Shown here in pieces: positions 8,867 to 17,154 of a stretch of 64,000 bases of DNA. Source of the DNA: Oscillospiraceae bacterium (lineage in GTDB: Bacteria > Bacillota > Clostridia > Oscillospirales > Ruminococcaceae). The stretch is taken from assembly GCA_017536625.1 (NCBI GenBank), contig JAFXGY010000048.1:1-64000 (forward strand), in the 5' to 3' direction. The position numbers and the translations under genes were made by a program. Every line of letters starts with the position of its first letter. Position 1 is the first letter of the stretch. The notes under the pieces were generated by a model. The model saw only the letters and a list, made by a program, of their open reading frames with translations. It was not told the origin of the DNA and did no database searches.

Positions 8867-10591
8867 TCAGTCCTCGTCATCAAAACCGGTGATTCCGGAA
8901 GAATAGCTGTTTTTCTGTGCGGGGATTTCTCTTTCGCGGCGGACTTCATAACGTCTTTCATCGTTTTTGCGGTTGATGAGGAAAAGTGCCACAAGCGCGG
9001 CAATAAGGATGACGATAACGCCGATGATTATCCAAACCCAGAAGGGGATTCCGGCGGAAGCGGCTTTTGCTTCGCCGACTTCCATCTGAACAAGAAGGAT
9101 GGGAGAAAGAGAAGTTACGTCGATGGAAGCGGAAGGAGTGCTGGTGGAAGGAACAAGGGCAACTTCAACAATGGTGTTTGCGTCTGCCTGATATGCAAAG
9201 CTGTTAAGTCCCGCAATGTCGCGGATAACAAGGCGGTTCACTCCGTCTTCTTCAACAAAGCCGACGTTGGTCACTGCGGTTTTGAATGCGGTTTCGGTGG
9301 CGTAAAGATATACGTTTTCGCCGTCGGTCATATAATATTCGCCGGAATATCCTGCGGCGGGAACGGTATGTACCATTGCAAGGACATAGCTCTTATAATT
9401 GGATTCTGCGTCTGCCTGGGTTCCGTTAAGGGTAAAGGTTACGGTGCCTTCTGCGGGGCCTTTATAGGAAACTCCGTCGGAAACGAGAGAAAGTTCAAAA
9501 GCGGCAAGTGCATCGCCGGAAGCGATGAAGCCTGCGGCGGCGGCATCGGTGGAGCTGTAACCATCAAGAGCGGAAAGCTGGAGCTGGGCGGTTCCGCCGA
9601 TATCCTCTTTAAGAAGGAATTCGATTCCGGTTACGGGGATATCGCCGTTGATGCTGTAAGCAAGGCTTACGGGTTCAAAAACGTCGATAACGGGAGTTTC
9701 CGGAATGGAAGAGGAACTTGTGCTGGATTCGCTCATGGAAGAGCTGGAACTGGAAGAACTGCTGGAAGAGCTGCTCTTGGAAGAACTGCTGGTTTTGGAA
9801 GAGGAAGCGCTGCTGCTTTTGGAGGAAGATGCGCTGCTGCTCTTGGAAGAGGAAGCACTGCTGCTCTTGGAAGAAGACGCAGAGCTGCTTTCGGAAGAGG
9901 AGGGGTTATTGGGGTCGATGATGGTGATGCCGGTGTTCTTCTTTTCCCACTGTGCCACAGCGGTAATATCGGAAAATACGCGGATGGTGGTTCCGGCGGG
10001 GATTACGCCTTTATCTTCAAAGCCGGAAATAAGCCAGCCGGTGAAGGTATATCCTTCATAAGTATAAGGGTTGCTTGCAAGTGCAAAATCACCTTTTTTA
10101 TAAACTTTGGGGATATAGGAACCTTTTGCTGCACCGGGAGAATAGGTTACGGTAAGAGTATCGGAAGTGCTGGAAGAAGAGGAAGAGGAGGAGCTTGAAG
10201 AAGAGGAACCGGAAGAAGAACCGGCTTTGCTCCATTTTGCGGTTGCATAAACGGAATATTGGTTTTCGGAGTTTATGGAAGCGGTTGTAGCGCTGAAAGT
10301 ATAGGTGTCGCCGGCGCCATAAGTTCTTCCGCCGATATTCCAGCCGGCGAAAACATAATCCTTATCTTTGTGGGTAAAGCCACAGCTTGAAGCGGAAGGA
10401 AGGATTACGCTTGTTTCTTTGGACTGGTAAGAAGAACTGTTTGTTCCACCCTGTCCTGCGCCCGCATCAAAAATAATTTTATATTTGGTAAGATTTTCGT
10501 CAAGACCAAGGGCATTGGCCTCAACAGCGGTAAAAGGAACCAGGGATACGGTAATGAGTATTGCCAGAAGGAAAGATAAGATTCGTTTCAT
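8867..10591 (-). CDS. membrane-anchored surface protein with InlB-type repeats
   Basis: The 574-residue protein has a signal peptide (about residues 1-27), two InlB B-repeat/Flg_new-type modules (about 35-125 and 145-215, each ending in an AxxxW-like motif), Ser-rich linkers, a repetitive Ser/Ala/Lys stalk of SSSASSSK-like units (about 225-300), a beta-rich domain (about 305-490), one membrane helix (FWVWIIIGVIVILIAALVAL) and a short basic cytoplasmic tail. There is no LPXTG sorting signal, so it is anchored by the helix. A role in adhesion or wall sensing is only a guess. The low-complexity stalk is open on the plus strand in several frames, but those frames are shadows. Confidence 0.85.
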   Translation of the reverse strand: MKRILSFLLAILITVSLVPFTAVEANALGLDENLTKYKIIFDAGAGQGGTNSSSYQSKETSVILPSASSCGFTHKDKDYVFAGWNIGGRTYGAGDTYTFSATTASINSENQYSVYATAKWSKAGSSSGSSSSSSSSSSSSSTSDTLTVTYSPGAAKGSYIPKVYKKGDFALASNPYTYEGYTFTGWLISGFEDKGVIPAGTTIRVFSDITAVAQWEKKNTGITIIDPNNPSSSESSSASSSKSSSASSSKSSSASSSKSSSASSSKTSSSSKSSSSSSSSSSSSSMSESSTSSSSIPETPVIDVFEPVSLAYSINGDIPVTGIEFLLKEDIGGTAQLQLSALDGYSSTDAAAAGFIASGDALAAFELSLVSDGVSYKGPAEGTVTFTLNGTQADAESNYKSYVLAMVHTVPAAGYSGEYYMTDGENVYLYATETAFKTAVTNVGFVEEDGVNRLVIRDIAGLNSFAYQADANTIVEVALVPSTSTPSASIDVTSLSPILLVQMEVGEAKAASAGIPFWVWIIIGVIVILIAALVALFLINRKNDERRYEVRREREIPAQKNSYSSGITGFDDED

Positions 10592-10652
10592 ATTTTAATA
10601 AAAACCTCCTTTTTATCTTTTGTATGAAAAAAGATAAATTTCTACATATAGG

Positions 10653-10681
10653 AGTATAGCACAAGGCATTGGTTTTGTCAT
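10653..10681 (-). promoter_or_regulatory. promoter of the InlB-repeat protein gene
   Basis: On the minus strand ATGACA and TATACT are 17 bases apart, about 60 bases upstream of the start codon. A strong AGGAGG site precedes the ATG. Confidence 0.55.
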
Positions 10682-10730
10682 TCAAATTTTTGTAAAAATA
10701 TTGTAAATATGTCAAAAAGGAATAAAATGC

Positions 10731-10759
10731 TTGTAAAGCCTTCGCTCTTTTGATATAAT
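10731..10759 (+). promoter_or_regulatory. promoter of tRNA-Leu
   Basis: TTGTAA and TATAAT with a 17-base spacer end 24 bases before the tRNA 5' end. Confidence 0.7.
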
Positions 10760-10782
10760 GAACATTACGAAAAGAAAAAAAC

Positions 10783-10867
10783 GCCGCTGTGGTGGAATGG
10801 CAGACACAAGGGACTTAAAATCCCTCGCCCATAAAGCGTACGAGTTCGAGTCTCGTTAGCGGCACCA
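10783..10867 (+). tRNA. tRNA-Leu (anticodon UAA)
   Basis: 85 bases with encoded CCA. The acceptor stem GCCGCTG pairs with TAGCGGC (one G-U), the anticodon loop CTTAAAA gives TAA, a long variable arm is present as expected for class II Leu tRNA, and the T arm GTTCGAGTC is canonical. Confidence 0.97.
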
Positions 10868-10870
10868 GGA

Positions 10871-10904
10871 AAAGACCGTAACCAGTTTTGGTTACGGTCT
10901 TTTT
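10871..10904 (+). terminator. terminator after tRNA-Leu
   Basis: GACCGTAACC / GGTTACGGTC stem followed by TTTTT, four bases after the CCA end. Confidence 0.9.
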
Positions 10905-10924
10905 CGATATGTCGCAACTGCCCG

Positions 10925-11235
10925 CAAACTTGCCTCCCCTGAAAGGGGAGGTGGCATTTTTCGAAAAAAAGACGGAAGGGTGGAACAAGCTCCCTCTGAT
11001 GAGGGAGCTGTCACCGAAGGTGACTGAGGGAGAGAAATCCCCGACACATTTTGATGTGCCCTCCGGGAATCCTTTTTGGAATCCCTCCGTCTTTTCGGTG
11101 ATAAATCACCGAAAATCCACCTCCCTTTAGGCAAGGGAGGCTACCCTCCGGGTTACTTTTTTACGGCGGGAGCAAGCCCCCGCCCTACAGTGAAATGGTG
11201 ATATCCGCCCGCAAAAAGCTTTCCCGGAGGGCTTT
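10925..11235. repeat. dispersed intergenic repeat cluster
   Basis: A CCTCCCC..GGGGAGG arm, the CACCGAAGGTG palindrome, an inverted unit with inner hairpin TTCGGTGATAAATCACCGAA, and the GGCGGGAGCAAGCCCCCGCC module appear in a row. The order mirrors the cluster at 3.7 kb in reverse complement. Confidence 0.75.
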
Positions 11236-11282
11236 TCTCCATTTACACAAGGAAAGCCGAAAATGCGGATAATATCCGGCGT

Positions 11283-11313
11283 AAAAAATCCCGCCTGCTT
11301 TTTGGCAGGCGGG
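11283..11313 (-). terminator. terminator of the acyl-ACP thioesterase gene
   Basis: CCCGCCTGC / GCAGGCGGG stem with an A-rich flank that gives a T tail on the minus strand, immediately before the stop codon side of the gene. Confidence 0.75.
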
Positions 11314-11319
11314 TAATTT

Positions 11320-12060
11320 TTATCCAAAAACAAGTTTTGAAAGGAAGGCGGGTTTTTCGTCGGAAGAACGGATTCCGGCGGCAAGGATCGTATCCCCTTC
11401 TTCCATAAGCCGAAGTTCAACGCTTTCGCCAAGCCTTAATTCCCCGGTGAAGCCGATTTCATACCGGCGAAGGGAACCAAGCTTTGCCCTCGCCCAATCC
11501 GGAAGGGCATCGGTGGTAAGGTCGCCGTAGCGGAAGTTGTTCACATGGCCAAGGGAATCGATCCAGCTGGGCATTACCTTCTGGGTCATGACCACCGGGA
11601 AGTCATCGGGCTTTATTTTAATTCTGCTTTCCGCTTCAAGAAGCTTTTCTCCGTCCCCAAGCTGATGCACTTTTTCAAGAACCTCCGGATCGGTGCAGAG
11701 TTTTCGGGTTTTCATATCGAAAATGGAAGAAAAAGTTGCCGCAACCGCCGCAACGCTTCCGTCCGGATGGAGGATCTCCACTTCCCTGCGGTAATAAATT
11801 CCCTTTTTCTCCGTGTGCCAGGTGCGGACGGAAAGCCTTTCGCCGTCGCGGATGGGGGATTTTATATCCACGCTTATGGAAAGAAGAATCCACGAAACAC
11901 CGTATTCCCGCATAAGATGGGGAACATCGAGCCCGATGTTTTCAAGATGTTCTTCGGAAATAACGACGATTATGCGCTGGAGCGCGGAAAGAGTAAGCGC
12001 GCGGTTTTCGTTCTGTGTACCGGTGTCGGTACGGAAAATATAAGTCTGTTCAAGTTCCAT
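11320..12060 (-). CDS. acyl-ACP thioesterase
   Basis: The 246-residue protein resembles bacterial FatA/FatB-type thioesterases with two hot-dog folds. The N-terminal half holds the acyl-binding helix region and the C-terminal half has the motif DSLGHVNNFRYGD, which carries the Asn/His catalytic region of the second hot-dog fold. It would release free fatty acids from acyl-ACP in the cytosol. Its leader (GGAGAACCC before ATG) is nearly identical to that of cysS just upstream on the same strand, and a dispersed repeat lies between them. It may be co-transcribed with cysE-cysS by read-through, but no functional link to cysteine is evident. Confidence 0.88.
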   Translation of the reverse strand: MELEQTYIFRTDTGTQNENRALTLSALQRIIVVISEEHLENIGLDVPHLMREYGVSWILLSISVDIKSPIRDGERLSVRTWHTEKKGIYYRREVEILHPDGSVAAVAATFSSIFDMKTRKLCTDPEVLEKVHQLGDGEKLLEAESRIKIKPDDFPVVMTQKVMPSWIDSLGHVNNFRYGDLTTDALPDWARAKLGSLRRYEIGFTGELRLGESVELRLMEEGDTILAAGIRSSDEKPAFLSKLVFG

Positions 12061-12082
12061 TTGGGGTTCTCCAATATGTTGC

Positions 12083-12255
12083 GCCCCTTGTTAAAGGGGA
12101 GAGGGCCACATCGCGTAAGCGGTGGCGAGGGGATTCATTTTTTACGATTTATTTTATCAGCGGGGAAATTTATCATAATAAATTTAATTATTGAGGAATC
12201 CCCCCGTCATTTTCGGATAAAACCCGAAAATGCCACCCCCCTTTGACAAGGGGGG
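12083..12255. repeat. dispersed two-hairpin repeats between cysS and thioesterase
   Basis: One unit has a CCCCTTGTTAAAGGGG arm with inner hairpin CATCGCGTAAGCGGTG; the other is inverted with inner hairpin TTTTCGGATAAAACCCGAAAA and a CCCCCCTTTGACAAGGGGGG arm. Confidence 0.7.
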
Positions 12256-12262
12256 CTTATTA

Positions 12263-13660
12263 TTATGCCTTTTTCCATTTAACGCCCTGGGGGGTATCTT
12301 CAAGGACGATTCCCATGGCTTTAAGCTCATCACGAATTCTGTCCGCTTCCGCCCAGTTGCGTTCTTTTCTTGCGGCCTGTCTTGCGGCAATAAGCTGTTC
12401 TACCTCTTCCTCAAGGCTTTCTTTTTTGCGGTTATAAAGAATGCCGAGAACATTGGTCAGCGCATCGAAAAGTTCTGCACCTTTAACGAGCGCCTCCTTT
12501 GCGTGGGGGGTGGTTATAAAGGTGTTGATTTCGCGCACAAGGTCAAAAATAACAGCAACGGCGTCCGCGGTGTTAAGGTCGTCGTCCATGGCGGTGATGA
12601 AGGCCTGTTTTTTCTCACCAAGCATTGCGATGAATTCCTCTTCGCCGCCCATGTTTTCTGCCGGGGCGTTTTCGATGGCAAAATCGAGGTTATCGCGGCA
12701 GGTGTACATTCTTTCAAGGGAAGCTTTTGCGGATTCGATTACGGTGAGGGTATAGTTGAGGGGCATTCTGTAATGGGCCTGAATCATCATGTATTTGATG
12801 GGTTCATAGCCGTATTTTTCGGCAACGTCACGGACTGTGAAGAAGTTTCCGAGGGATTTGGACATTTTTACGTTATCGACGTTGATATATCCGTTATGCA
12901 TCCAGTAACGGGCATATTCATGGCCGGTGCAGCATTCGCCCTGGGCAATTTCGTTTTCGTGGTGGGGGAAGATAAGATCCTGGCCGCCGCAGTGGATATC
13001 GATGGTTTCGCCAAGGTGGTTTTTAATCATAGCGGTGCATTCAATATGCCAGCCGGGTCTGCCTTCACCCCAGGGAGAAGGCCAGCTCGGTTCGCCGGGT
13101 TTTGCGGCTTTCCAAAGGCAGAAGTCAAGGGGATCTTCCTTTTCGGTATCGGCTTCGATTCTCGCGCCGGATTCAAGGTCGGAAACGTCCTGGTGCGAAA
13201 GTTTGCCGTATTCATCGAATTTACGGACTCTGAAATAAACGCTGCCATCGGAAAGAGGATAGGCATAGCCTTTTTCGACAAGGGATTCGACTATCTCGAT
13301 GATTTTATCCATGTTTTCGGTTGCCTTCGGGTGGATGGAAGCGGGCTTTACCCCAAGTCCTTCCGCATCCTTTTTATATTCGGCAATATATTTTTCCGCA
13401 ACCTCGGCGGAAGTGATGCCTTCTTCATTGGCGCGTTTGATGATTTTATCGTCAACGTCGGTGAAGTTCTGAACAAAAGTCACCTTGTTGCCGAGGAATT
13501 CGAGATAGCGGCGGAGTACATCAAAAACGCAGATGGGTCTTGCGTTTCCGATATGGATGAAGTTATAAACGGTGGGTCCGCAGGCGTAAATTTTGAATTC
13601 GCCCGGAACAAGAGGAACAAGTTCCTCTTTCTGTCTTGTCATTGTGTTGAAAACTTTCAT
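12263..13660 (-). CDS. cysS: cysteinyl-tRNA synthetase
   Basis: The 465-residue class I synthetase charges tRNA-Cys. The HIGH-type motif appears as HIGNARP near residue 37 and the KMSKS motif as KMSKSLGN near residue 267. Zn ligands are visible (Cys28 in YACGPTVYN and the later WHIECTAM and HHENEIAQGE segments). Length matches the family. It follows cysE on the minus strand, separated by about 100 bases with a repeat, so the Cys T-box upstream of cysE may control both. Confidence 0.98.
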   Translation of the reverse strand: MKVFNTMTRQKEELVPLVPGEFKIYACGPTVYNFIHIGNARPICVFDVLRRYLEFLGNKVTFVQNFTDVDDKIIKRANEEGITSAEVAEKYIAEYKKDAEGLGVKPASIHPKATENMDKIIEIVESLVEKGYAYPLSDGSVYFRVRKFDEYGKLSHQDVSDLESGARIEADTEKEDPLDFCLWKAAKPGEPSWPSPWGEGRPGWHIECTAMIKNHLGETIDIHCGGQDLIFPHHENEIAQGECCTGHEYARYWMHNGYINVDNVKMSKSLGNFFTVRDVAEKYGYEPIKYMMIQAHYRMPLNYTLTVIESAKASLERMYTCRDNLDFAIENAPAENMGGEEEFIAMLGEKKQAFITAMDDDLNTADAVAVIFDLVREINTFITTPHAKEALVKGAELFDALTNVLGILYNRKKESLEEEVEQLIAARQAARKERNWAEADRIRDELKAMGIVLEDTPQGVKWKKA

Positions 13661-13704
13661 TTTGGGTTCTCCTTTATGTTAAAGTTGTGGATTGACATTT
13701 TTTA

Positions 13705-13835
13705 AGGCCCCTTTGTTAAAGGGGGCTGTCACCGAAGGTGACTGGGGGATTCATTACATTTACCCGTTGATTTCGGAAGGAATCCCTCCACCGTCTTCGA
13801 CGGTCCCCCTCCCTTTAACAAGGGAGGCTTCGGAT
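13705..13835. repeat. dispersed repeats overlapping the 3' end of cysE
   Basis: A unit with inner hairpin GTCACCGAAGGTGAC is followed by an inverted unit with inner hairpin ACCGTCTTCGACGGT. The second unit lies inside the cysE reading frame and encodes its last 20 or so residues. Confidence 0.75.
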
Positions 13836-14470
13836 TTCATCTCCGCAAGCTCGGCCTTAAGACGGTCGATTTCCATATAAAGCTTGCAGATTTCCTGGGA
13901 AACCGGGTCGGGGATATGCACCTGGTCAAGCTTTTCCGCCGGAACAACCTTTTTTCCGTGCTGGCGAACAACCCTTGCAGGAACGCCCACAGCGGTGGAA
14001 TATTCCGGAATGGCGTTGAGCACAACGGCGTTTGCGGCGATTTTTGCTCCTTCGCCGACCGTGAACGGACCGAGGACTTTTGCACCGCAGCCGACTATTA
14101 CGTTTTTTTCAAGGGTGGGGTGGCGTTTTCCGGTTTCTTTGCCGGTACCGCCAAGTGTTACACCCTGATAAATTGTGCAGCCGTCGCCGACTTCGGCGGT
14201 TTCGCCGATTACCACCCCGGCGCCGTGGTCGATGAGGATTCCTCTTCCAAGCTTCGCCGCCGGGTGGATTTCCACCCCGGTGAAAAAGCGCACTATCTGG
14301 GAAAGGGCGCGGGCTGTGAATCTGAATCCGTGGTGCCAGAGCCAATATGCCGGACGGTGCCACATTATGGCGTGAAGTCCGGAATACATAAGAAGGATTT
14401 TGAACGATGAAGGCGCCGCAGGGTCCCTTTCCTTAACGGCGTTTATATCTTTTCTAAGGCCGGAAAACAT
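13760..14470 (-). CDS. cysE: serine O-acetyltransferase
   Basis: The 236-residue protein acetylates serine with acetyl-CoA, the first step of cysteine synthesis. The left-handed parallel beta-helix is visible from LGRGILIDHGAGVVIGETA through GVTLGGTGKETGKRHPTLE and GAKIAANAVVLN. ATG start chosen for the AGGGGTGA site eight bases upstream; an in-frame start 18 codons earlier lies in leader sequence. The residues after LAEMKS are read from a dispersed repeat and end PSEING, so the C-terminal tail, which in many homologues gives cysteine feedback and CysK binding, has been replaced. Regulated by the Cys T-box upstream. Confidence 0.95.
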   Translation of the reverse strand: MFSGLRKDINAVKERDPAAPSSFKILLMYSGLHAIMWHRPAYWLWHHGFRFTARALSQIVRFFTGVEIHPAAKLGRGILIDHGAGVVIGETAEVGDGCTIYQGVTLGGTGKETGKRHPTLEKNVIVGCGAKVLGPFTVGEGAKIAANAVVLNAIPEYSTAVGVPARVVRQHGKKVVPAEKLDQVHIPDPVSQEICKLYMEIDRLKAELAEMKSEASLVKGRGTVEDGGGIPSEING

Positions 14471-14497
14471 AGTGAATGTCACCCCTTGATACAAGAA

Positions 14498-14530
14498 TGT
14501 ATGGCGGGAGCTTGCTCCCGCCATACGGTA
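14498..14530. repeat. short GGCGGGAGCTTGCTCCCGCC repeat in the cysE leader
   Basis: One copy of the recurring GGCGGGAGCTTGCTCCCGCC palindrome lies between the T-box terminator and the cysE ribosome-binding site. Confidence 0.6.
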
Positions 14531-14565
14531 TTATTGAAAGAATCGAAATTGCCGGGGATAAAATA

Positions 14566-14845
14566 AAAAAACCTCCGCCACAAGTTTGCTTGTGACGGAG
14601 GCGGTAAAAACAAAAATTATCGCGGTTCCACTCCGGTTTATAACTTTTTCGGGTCATATAACCCGCAGCCTTTTAACGGTGGCTTTCCGCAAAACGATAC
14701 TGGCCGTGCTCAAAAAAATGGGGCTTTCCCGTTTCGTGCTCATCGGGTGCATTTCTCCGTGCTCAAGCAAGCAAACTTTCAGCTTTACGTTTGCCTCTCT
14801 GGTGCTCAAGGCTTTGCGGTTACTTCTCCCGGTCATCGCATTTAT
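14566..14845 (-). promoter_or_regulatory. T-box leader, specifier UGC (Cys), for cysE-cysS
   Basis: Read on the minus strand: the Stem I start GATGACCGGGAGAAGTAA, the AGAGAG element, a specifier region GAAATGCACC whose TGC codon (complement of 14749-14751) followed by A specifies cysteine, the T-box GAGTGGAACCGCG (complement of 14621-14633), and a terminator stem CCTCCGTCACAAG / CTTGTGGCGGAGG with a T tract (14566-14605). Uncharged tRNA-Cys (GCA anticodon) would favour the antiterminator and switch on cysteine synthesis and charging. Confidence 0.93.
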
Positions 14846-14857
14846 AATATTGAATTT

Positions 14858-14886
14858 AATATATCATAATAAAAAAGATATTGCAA
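14858..14886 (-). promoter_or_regulatory. promoter of the T-box leader
   Basis: TTGCAA and TATATT with a 17-base spacer on the minus strand, upstream of the T-box Stem I. Confidence 0.65.
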
Positions 14887-14897
14887 GCATTTTTTAA

Positions 14898-14985
14898 AAG
14901 CCTTCCCGGAGGGGAAGGTGGATTTTTGACAACTTGTTGTCAAAAAGACGGATGAGGGATTTCAGGTAACCCGGAGGGTAAAATC
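14898..14985 (+). repeat. dispersed two-hairpin repeat
   Basis: GCCTTCCCGGAGGGGAAGG arm, inner hairpin TTTTTGACAACTTGTTGTCAAAAA and the GACGGATGAGGGATT end. It shows how different the inner hairpin can be while still pairing. Confidence 0.7.
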
Positions 14986-15005
14986 ATGCAAATAAAAAGG
15001 TGAAA

Positions 15006-16328
15006 TCACCTGTCGTGCCCAAGCCTTCTGTAATGGCGGTGCTTGCGAAGGCGGTTATATTTTCTAATATTATATGCCCTGATGATCAGAATGATGATAA
15101 CAAGGGTTCCGATAACGCCAAGGGGAATCAGCACAAAAACCCACCATTTGAAGGTGCTTTTTTCGTTTTCAATTTCCGCTTCGGAAGAAATTACGGAAGA
15201 TTCCTTGACGATGTGATATTCCGGAGAAATGGTGAAGCCGGAAGTGGACATGTTTTCGCTGGTTTTGTTGAAACTCATGTTAAGGGCAACGCTGCTTACT
15301 TCCGAAAGCTGGCAGGATTCGGGAATGTTCGCCTTTGCGGAAATATCCGAAGGGTCCATATCTTCCGTAAGAAGAATATTCACCGCCGCCATGGGATAAA
15401 CCGTCATTTCCCCATAAAGTTTTTCTCCCTCATAAACGGGAAGTTCGGCTTTTTTTACGGAAACGGGGATTTCGACGCTTCTGAAGTTATCGAAGCAGTA
15501 ATCGAGAAGAAGGGTGGAATCCTTATATTTCGCGTTTTTGTGCTTGCTTTTAAGCACCACGCAGATAAGCTCCATTTCGCCGTTATCCGCGGTGGTTACT
15601 GCGGTATGCAAGGCTTCTTCCGTCCAGCCGAGTTTTCCGCCGGTGGCAAAATCATAACCGAAGGTTTTGTTATATTCGCTGCCGACTATCATGGCGTGGT
15701 GGGTGCCGAAAGTTCTTGCGGTGTTTTTGTTCGTTTCGGGAATGGTCCATTCCCATGCGGAAAAATAGGTCATGAACCCGGGAACGGAAAGGGCATATTT
15801 TGTGATGATGGCCATATCTCTTGCGGTGGTATAATGGTTTATTTCCGGCATTCCGGTGGAATTTGAAAAATGGGAACCGGTGCAGCCAAGCTCCGCAAGT
15901 TTTTCGTTCATAAGCCGCACAAAAGCAAGCTGGCTTCCGGCGGAAGCATCCGCAAGCGCCATTGCGCAATCGTTGGCAGATTCCACCATTGCGCCGTAAA
16001 GAAGGTCTTCAACTGTGCAGGTTTCGCCTTCAGAAAAAGCAAGGTGGGTGCTTGCTTTGTCATAAGAAGCAGCTTCCTTTGAAAAAGTATAGGAAGATTT
16101 AGGGTCAAGGCGTTCCAGCGCCATTGCGCAGGTAAGGATCTTTGTGACGGAAGCGGGTTCCATCTTTTTGTTTTCGTCCCCGCCGATAAGAATCTGACCG
16201 GTTTTCGCATCCATAACGCACCATGCTTCGGAAACGACTTCGGAAGAGGGCATTGCGCCCATTGCGGGAACGGATATTGAAAGCACCGTTATGATGCAGA
16301 GTATCAGAGAAATTATTTTTTTAAGCAT
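15006..16328 (-). CDS. D-alanyl-D-alanine carboxypeptidase (PBP5/6-like)
   Basis: The 440-residue serine peptidase trims the terminal D-Ala of peptidoglycan stem peptides. It has a signal peptide (about 1-26), the SxxK motif SVTK, the SxN motif SAND, and a KxG box read as GGKLGW rather than the usual KTG. A C-terminal membrane helix (FVLIPLGVIGTLVIIILII) and a basic tail anchor it. The ATG was chosen by its ribosome-binding site; 17 upstream codons come from a repeat. S11 family, DacF-like; the exact paralogue cannot be told. Confidence 0.93.
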   Translation of the reverse strand: MLKKIISLILCIITVLSISVPAMGAMPSSEVVSEAWCVMDAKTGQILIGGDENKKMEPASVTKILTCAMALERLDPKSSYTFSKEAASYDKASTHLAFSEGETCTVEDLLYGAMVESANDCAMALADASAGSQLAFVRLMNEKLAELGCTGSHFSNSTGMPEINHYTTARDMAIITKYALSVPGFMTYFSAWEWTIPETNKNTARTFGTHHAMIVGSEYNKTFGYDFATGGKLGWTEEALHTAVTTADNGEMELICVVLKSKHKNAKYKDSTLLLDYCFDNFRSVEIPVSVKKAELPVYEGEKLYGEMTVYPMAAVNILLTEDMDPSDISAKANIPESCQLSEVSSVALNMSFNKTSENMSTSGFTISPEYHIVKESSVISSEAEIENEKSTFKWWVFVLIPLGVIGTLVIIILIIRAYNIRKYNRLRKHRHYRRLGHDR

Positions 16329-16349
16329 ATAAACATCCTTTTGTTTTAT

Positions 16350-16470
16350 TGCCCCCCTTGTTAAAGGGGGGAGGGCCACGAAGTGGCGGGGGGATTCTTT
16401 TTTAACAATCCCTCAGTCTTTCGCCTTTGGCGAAATCCAGCTCCCTTTACACAAGGGAGCCTTTGAAACA
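16350..16470. repeat. dispersed two-hairpin repeats
   Basis: One unit has a CCCCCCTTGTTAAAGGGGGG arm and inner hairpin CCACGAAGTGG. The other is inverted with inner hairpin TTTCGCCTTTGGCGAAA. They sit just upstream of the carboxypeptidase gene. Confidence 0.7.
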
Positions 16471-16584
16471 ATGATTATAATAACATATAATCATATATAA
16501 AGTAAGACAATTTTGTGAATTTTAAGGAATATTTAATATATTTTCGGCCAAAATAGAATAAAAAAACAAAAGGAGATGTTTTTT

Positions 16585-16809
16585 ATGGATATGAGCGCCA
16601 TCACCTGGGCAGACAGAATTGCCCTTGCGCTTATCGTAATCGGCGGAATCAACTGGGGCCTTGTGGGACTTCTCAATTTTGATGCGGTTGCATGGCTTTT
16701 CGGCGGTTCCGAAGAACTTTTCAGCCGTGTTGTCTATACCCTTGTGGGTCTGGGCGCAGTTTGGGGCATAACCCTTCTGTTCCGTCCAAGAGAAGAACGC
16801 GCGACCTGA
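16585..16809 (+). CDS. DUF378 small membrane protein
   Basis: The 74-residue protein has two predicted membrane helices and the DUF378 signature GGINWGLVGL. Function unknown. An earlier in-frame ATG at 16576 touches the AGGAG ribosome-binding site, so the ATG nine bases downstream is preferred. It stands alone and is followed by a strong terminator. Confidence 0.88.
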   Translation: MDMSAITWADRIALALIVIGGINWGLVGLLNFDAVAWLFGGSEELFSRVVYTLVGLGAVWGITLLFRPREERAT

Positions 16810-16810
16810 T

Positions 16811-16839
16811 TAAAAAAAGCCCCGACCGGGGCTTTTTTA
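16811..16839 (+). terminator. terminator of the DUF378 gene
   Basis: AAAAGCCCCG / CGGGGCTTTTTT, starting right after the stop codon. Confidence 0.9.
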
Positions 16840-16869
16840 TTTTTATGCTTTTTTGCTGCAAAAAGCATT

Positions 16870-17120
16870 CCCATTCCACCGTAGGGAACGGTCTTGACCG
16901 TTCCGCAATCTTGCCTCCCCTGAAAGGGGAGGTGGATTTTGCCCGAAGGGCAAAAGACGAAAGGGTTTTAAATGCTTTCCAGAAAGGTTTAGCCTCCCCT
17001 GAAAGTGGAGGTGGCAAAACCGCAGGTTTTGACGGAAGGGTGGAACAAGCTCCCTTTGACAAGGGAGACTTATTTACGGCGGGGGCAAGCCCCCGCCCTA
17101 CAGTGAAATGGTGATATCCG
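16870..17120. repeat. dispersed intergenic repeat cluster
   Basis: Includes the ACGGTCTTGACCGT module, two CCTCCCC..GGGGAGG units with inner hairpins TTTTGCCCGAAGGGCAAAA and CAAAACCGCAGGTTTTG, and the GGCGGGGGCAAGCCCCCGCC module. Confidence 0.75.
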
Positions 17121-17123
17121 CTG

Positions 17124-17154
17124 TAAAAACCTCCTCCTCTGAGGAGTTTTTTTA
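17124..17154 (-). terminator. probable terminator of tgt
   Basis: CTCCTC/GAGGAG stem with a short loop between A and T tracts at the tgt stop codon. Confidence 0.5.

Noticed and set aside
9705..10061. Short-period repeats as a CRISPR or as a Leu/Glu-rich plus-strand protein
   Set aside because: The repeats are Ser/Ala/Lys codons of the stalk of the surface protein on the minus strand; there are no spacers.
14586..14897. A 103-codon plus-strand frame across the T-box region
   Set aside because: It is antisense to a complete T-box leader and promoter and has no ribosome-binding site.
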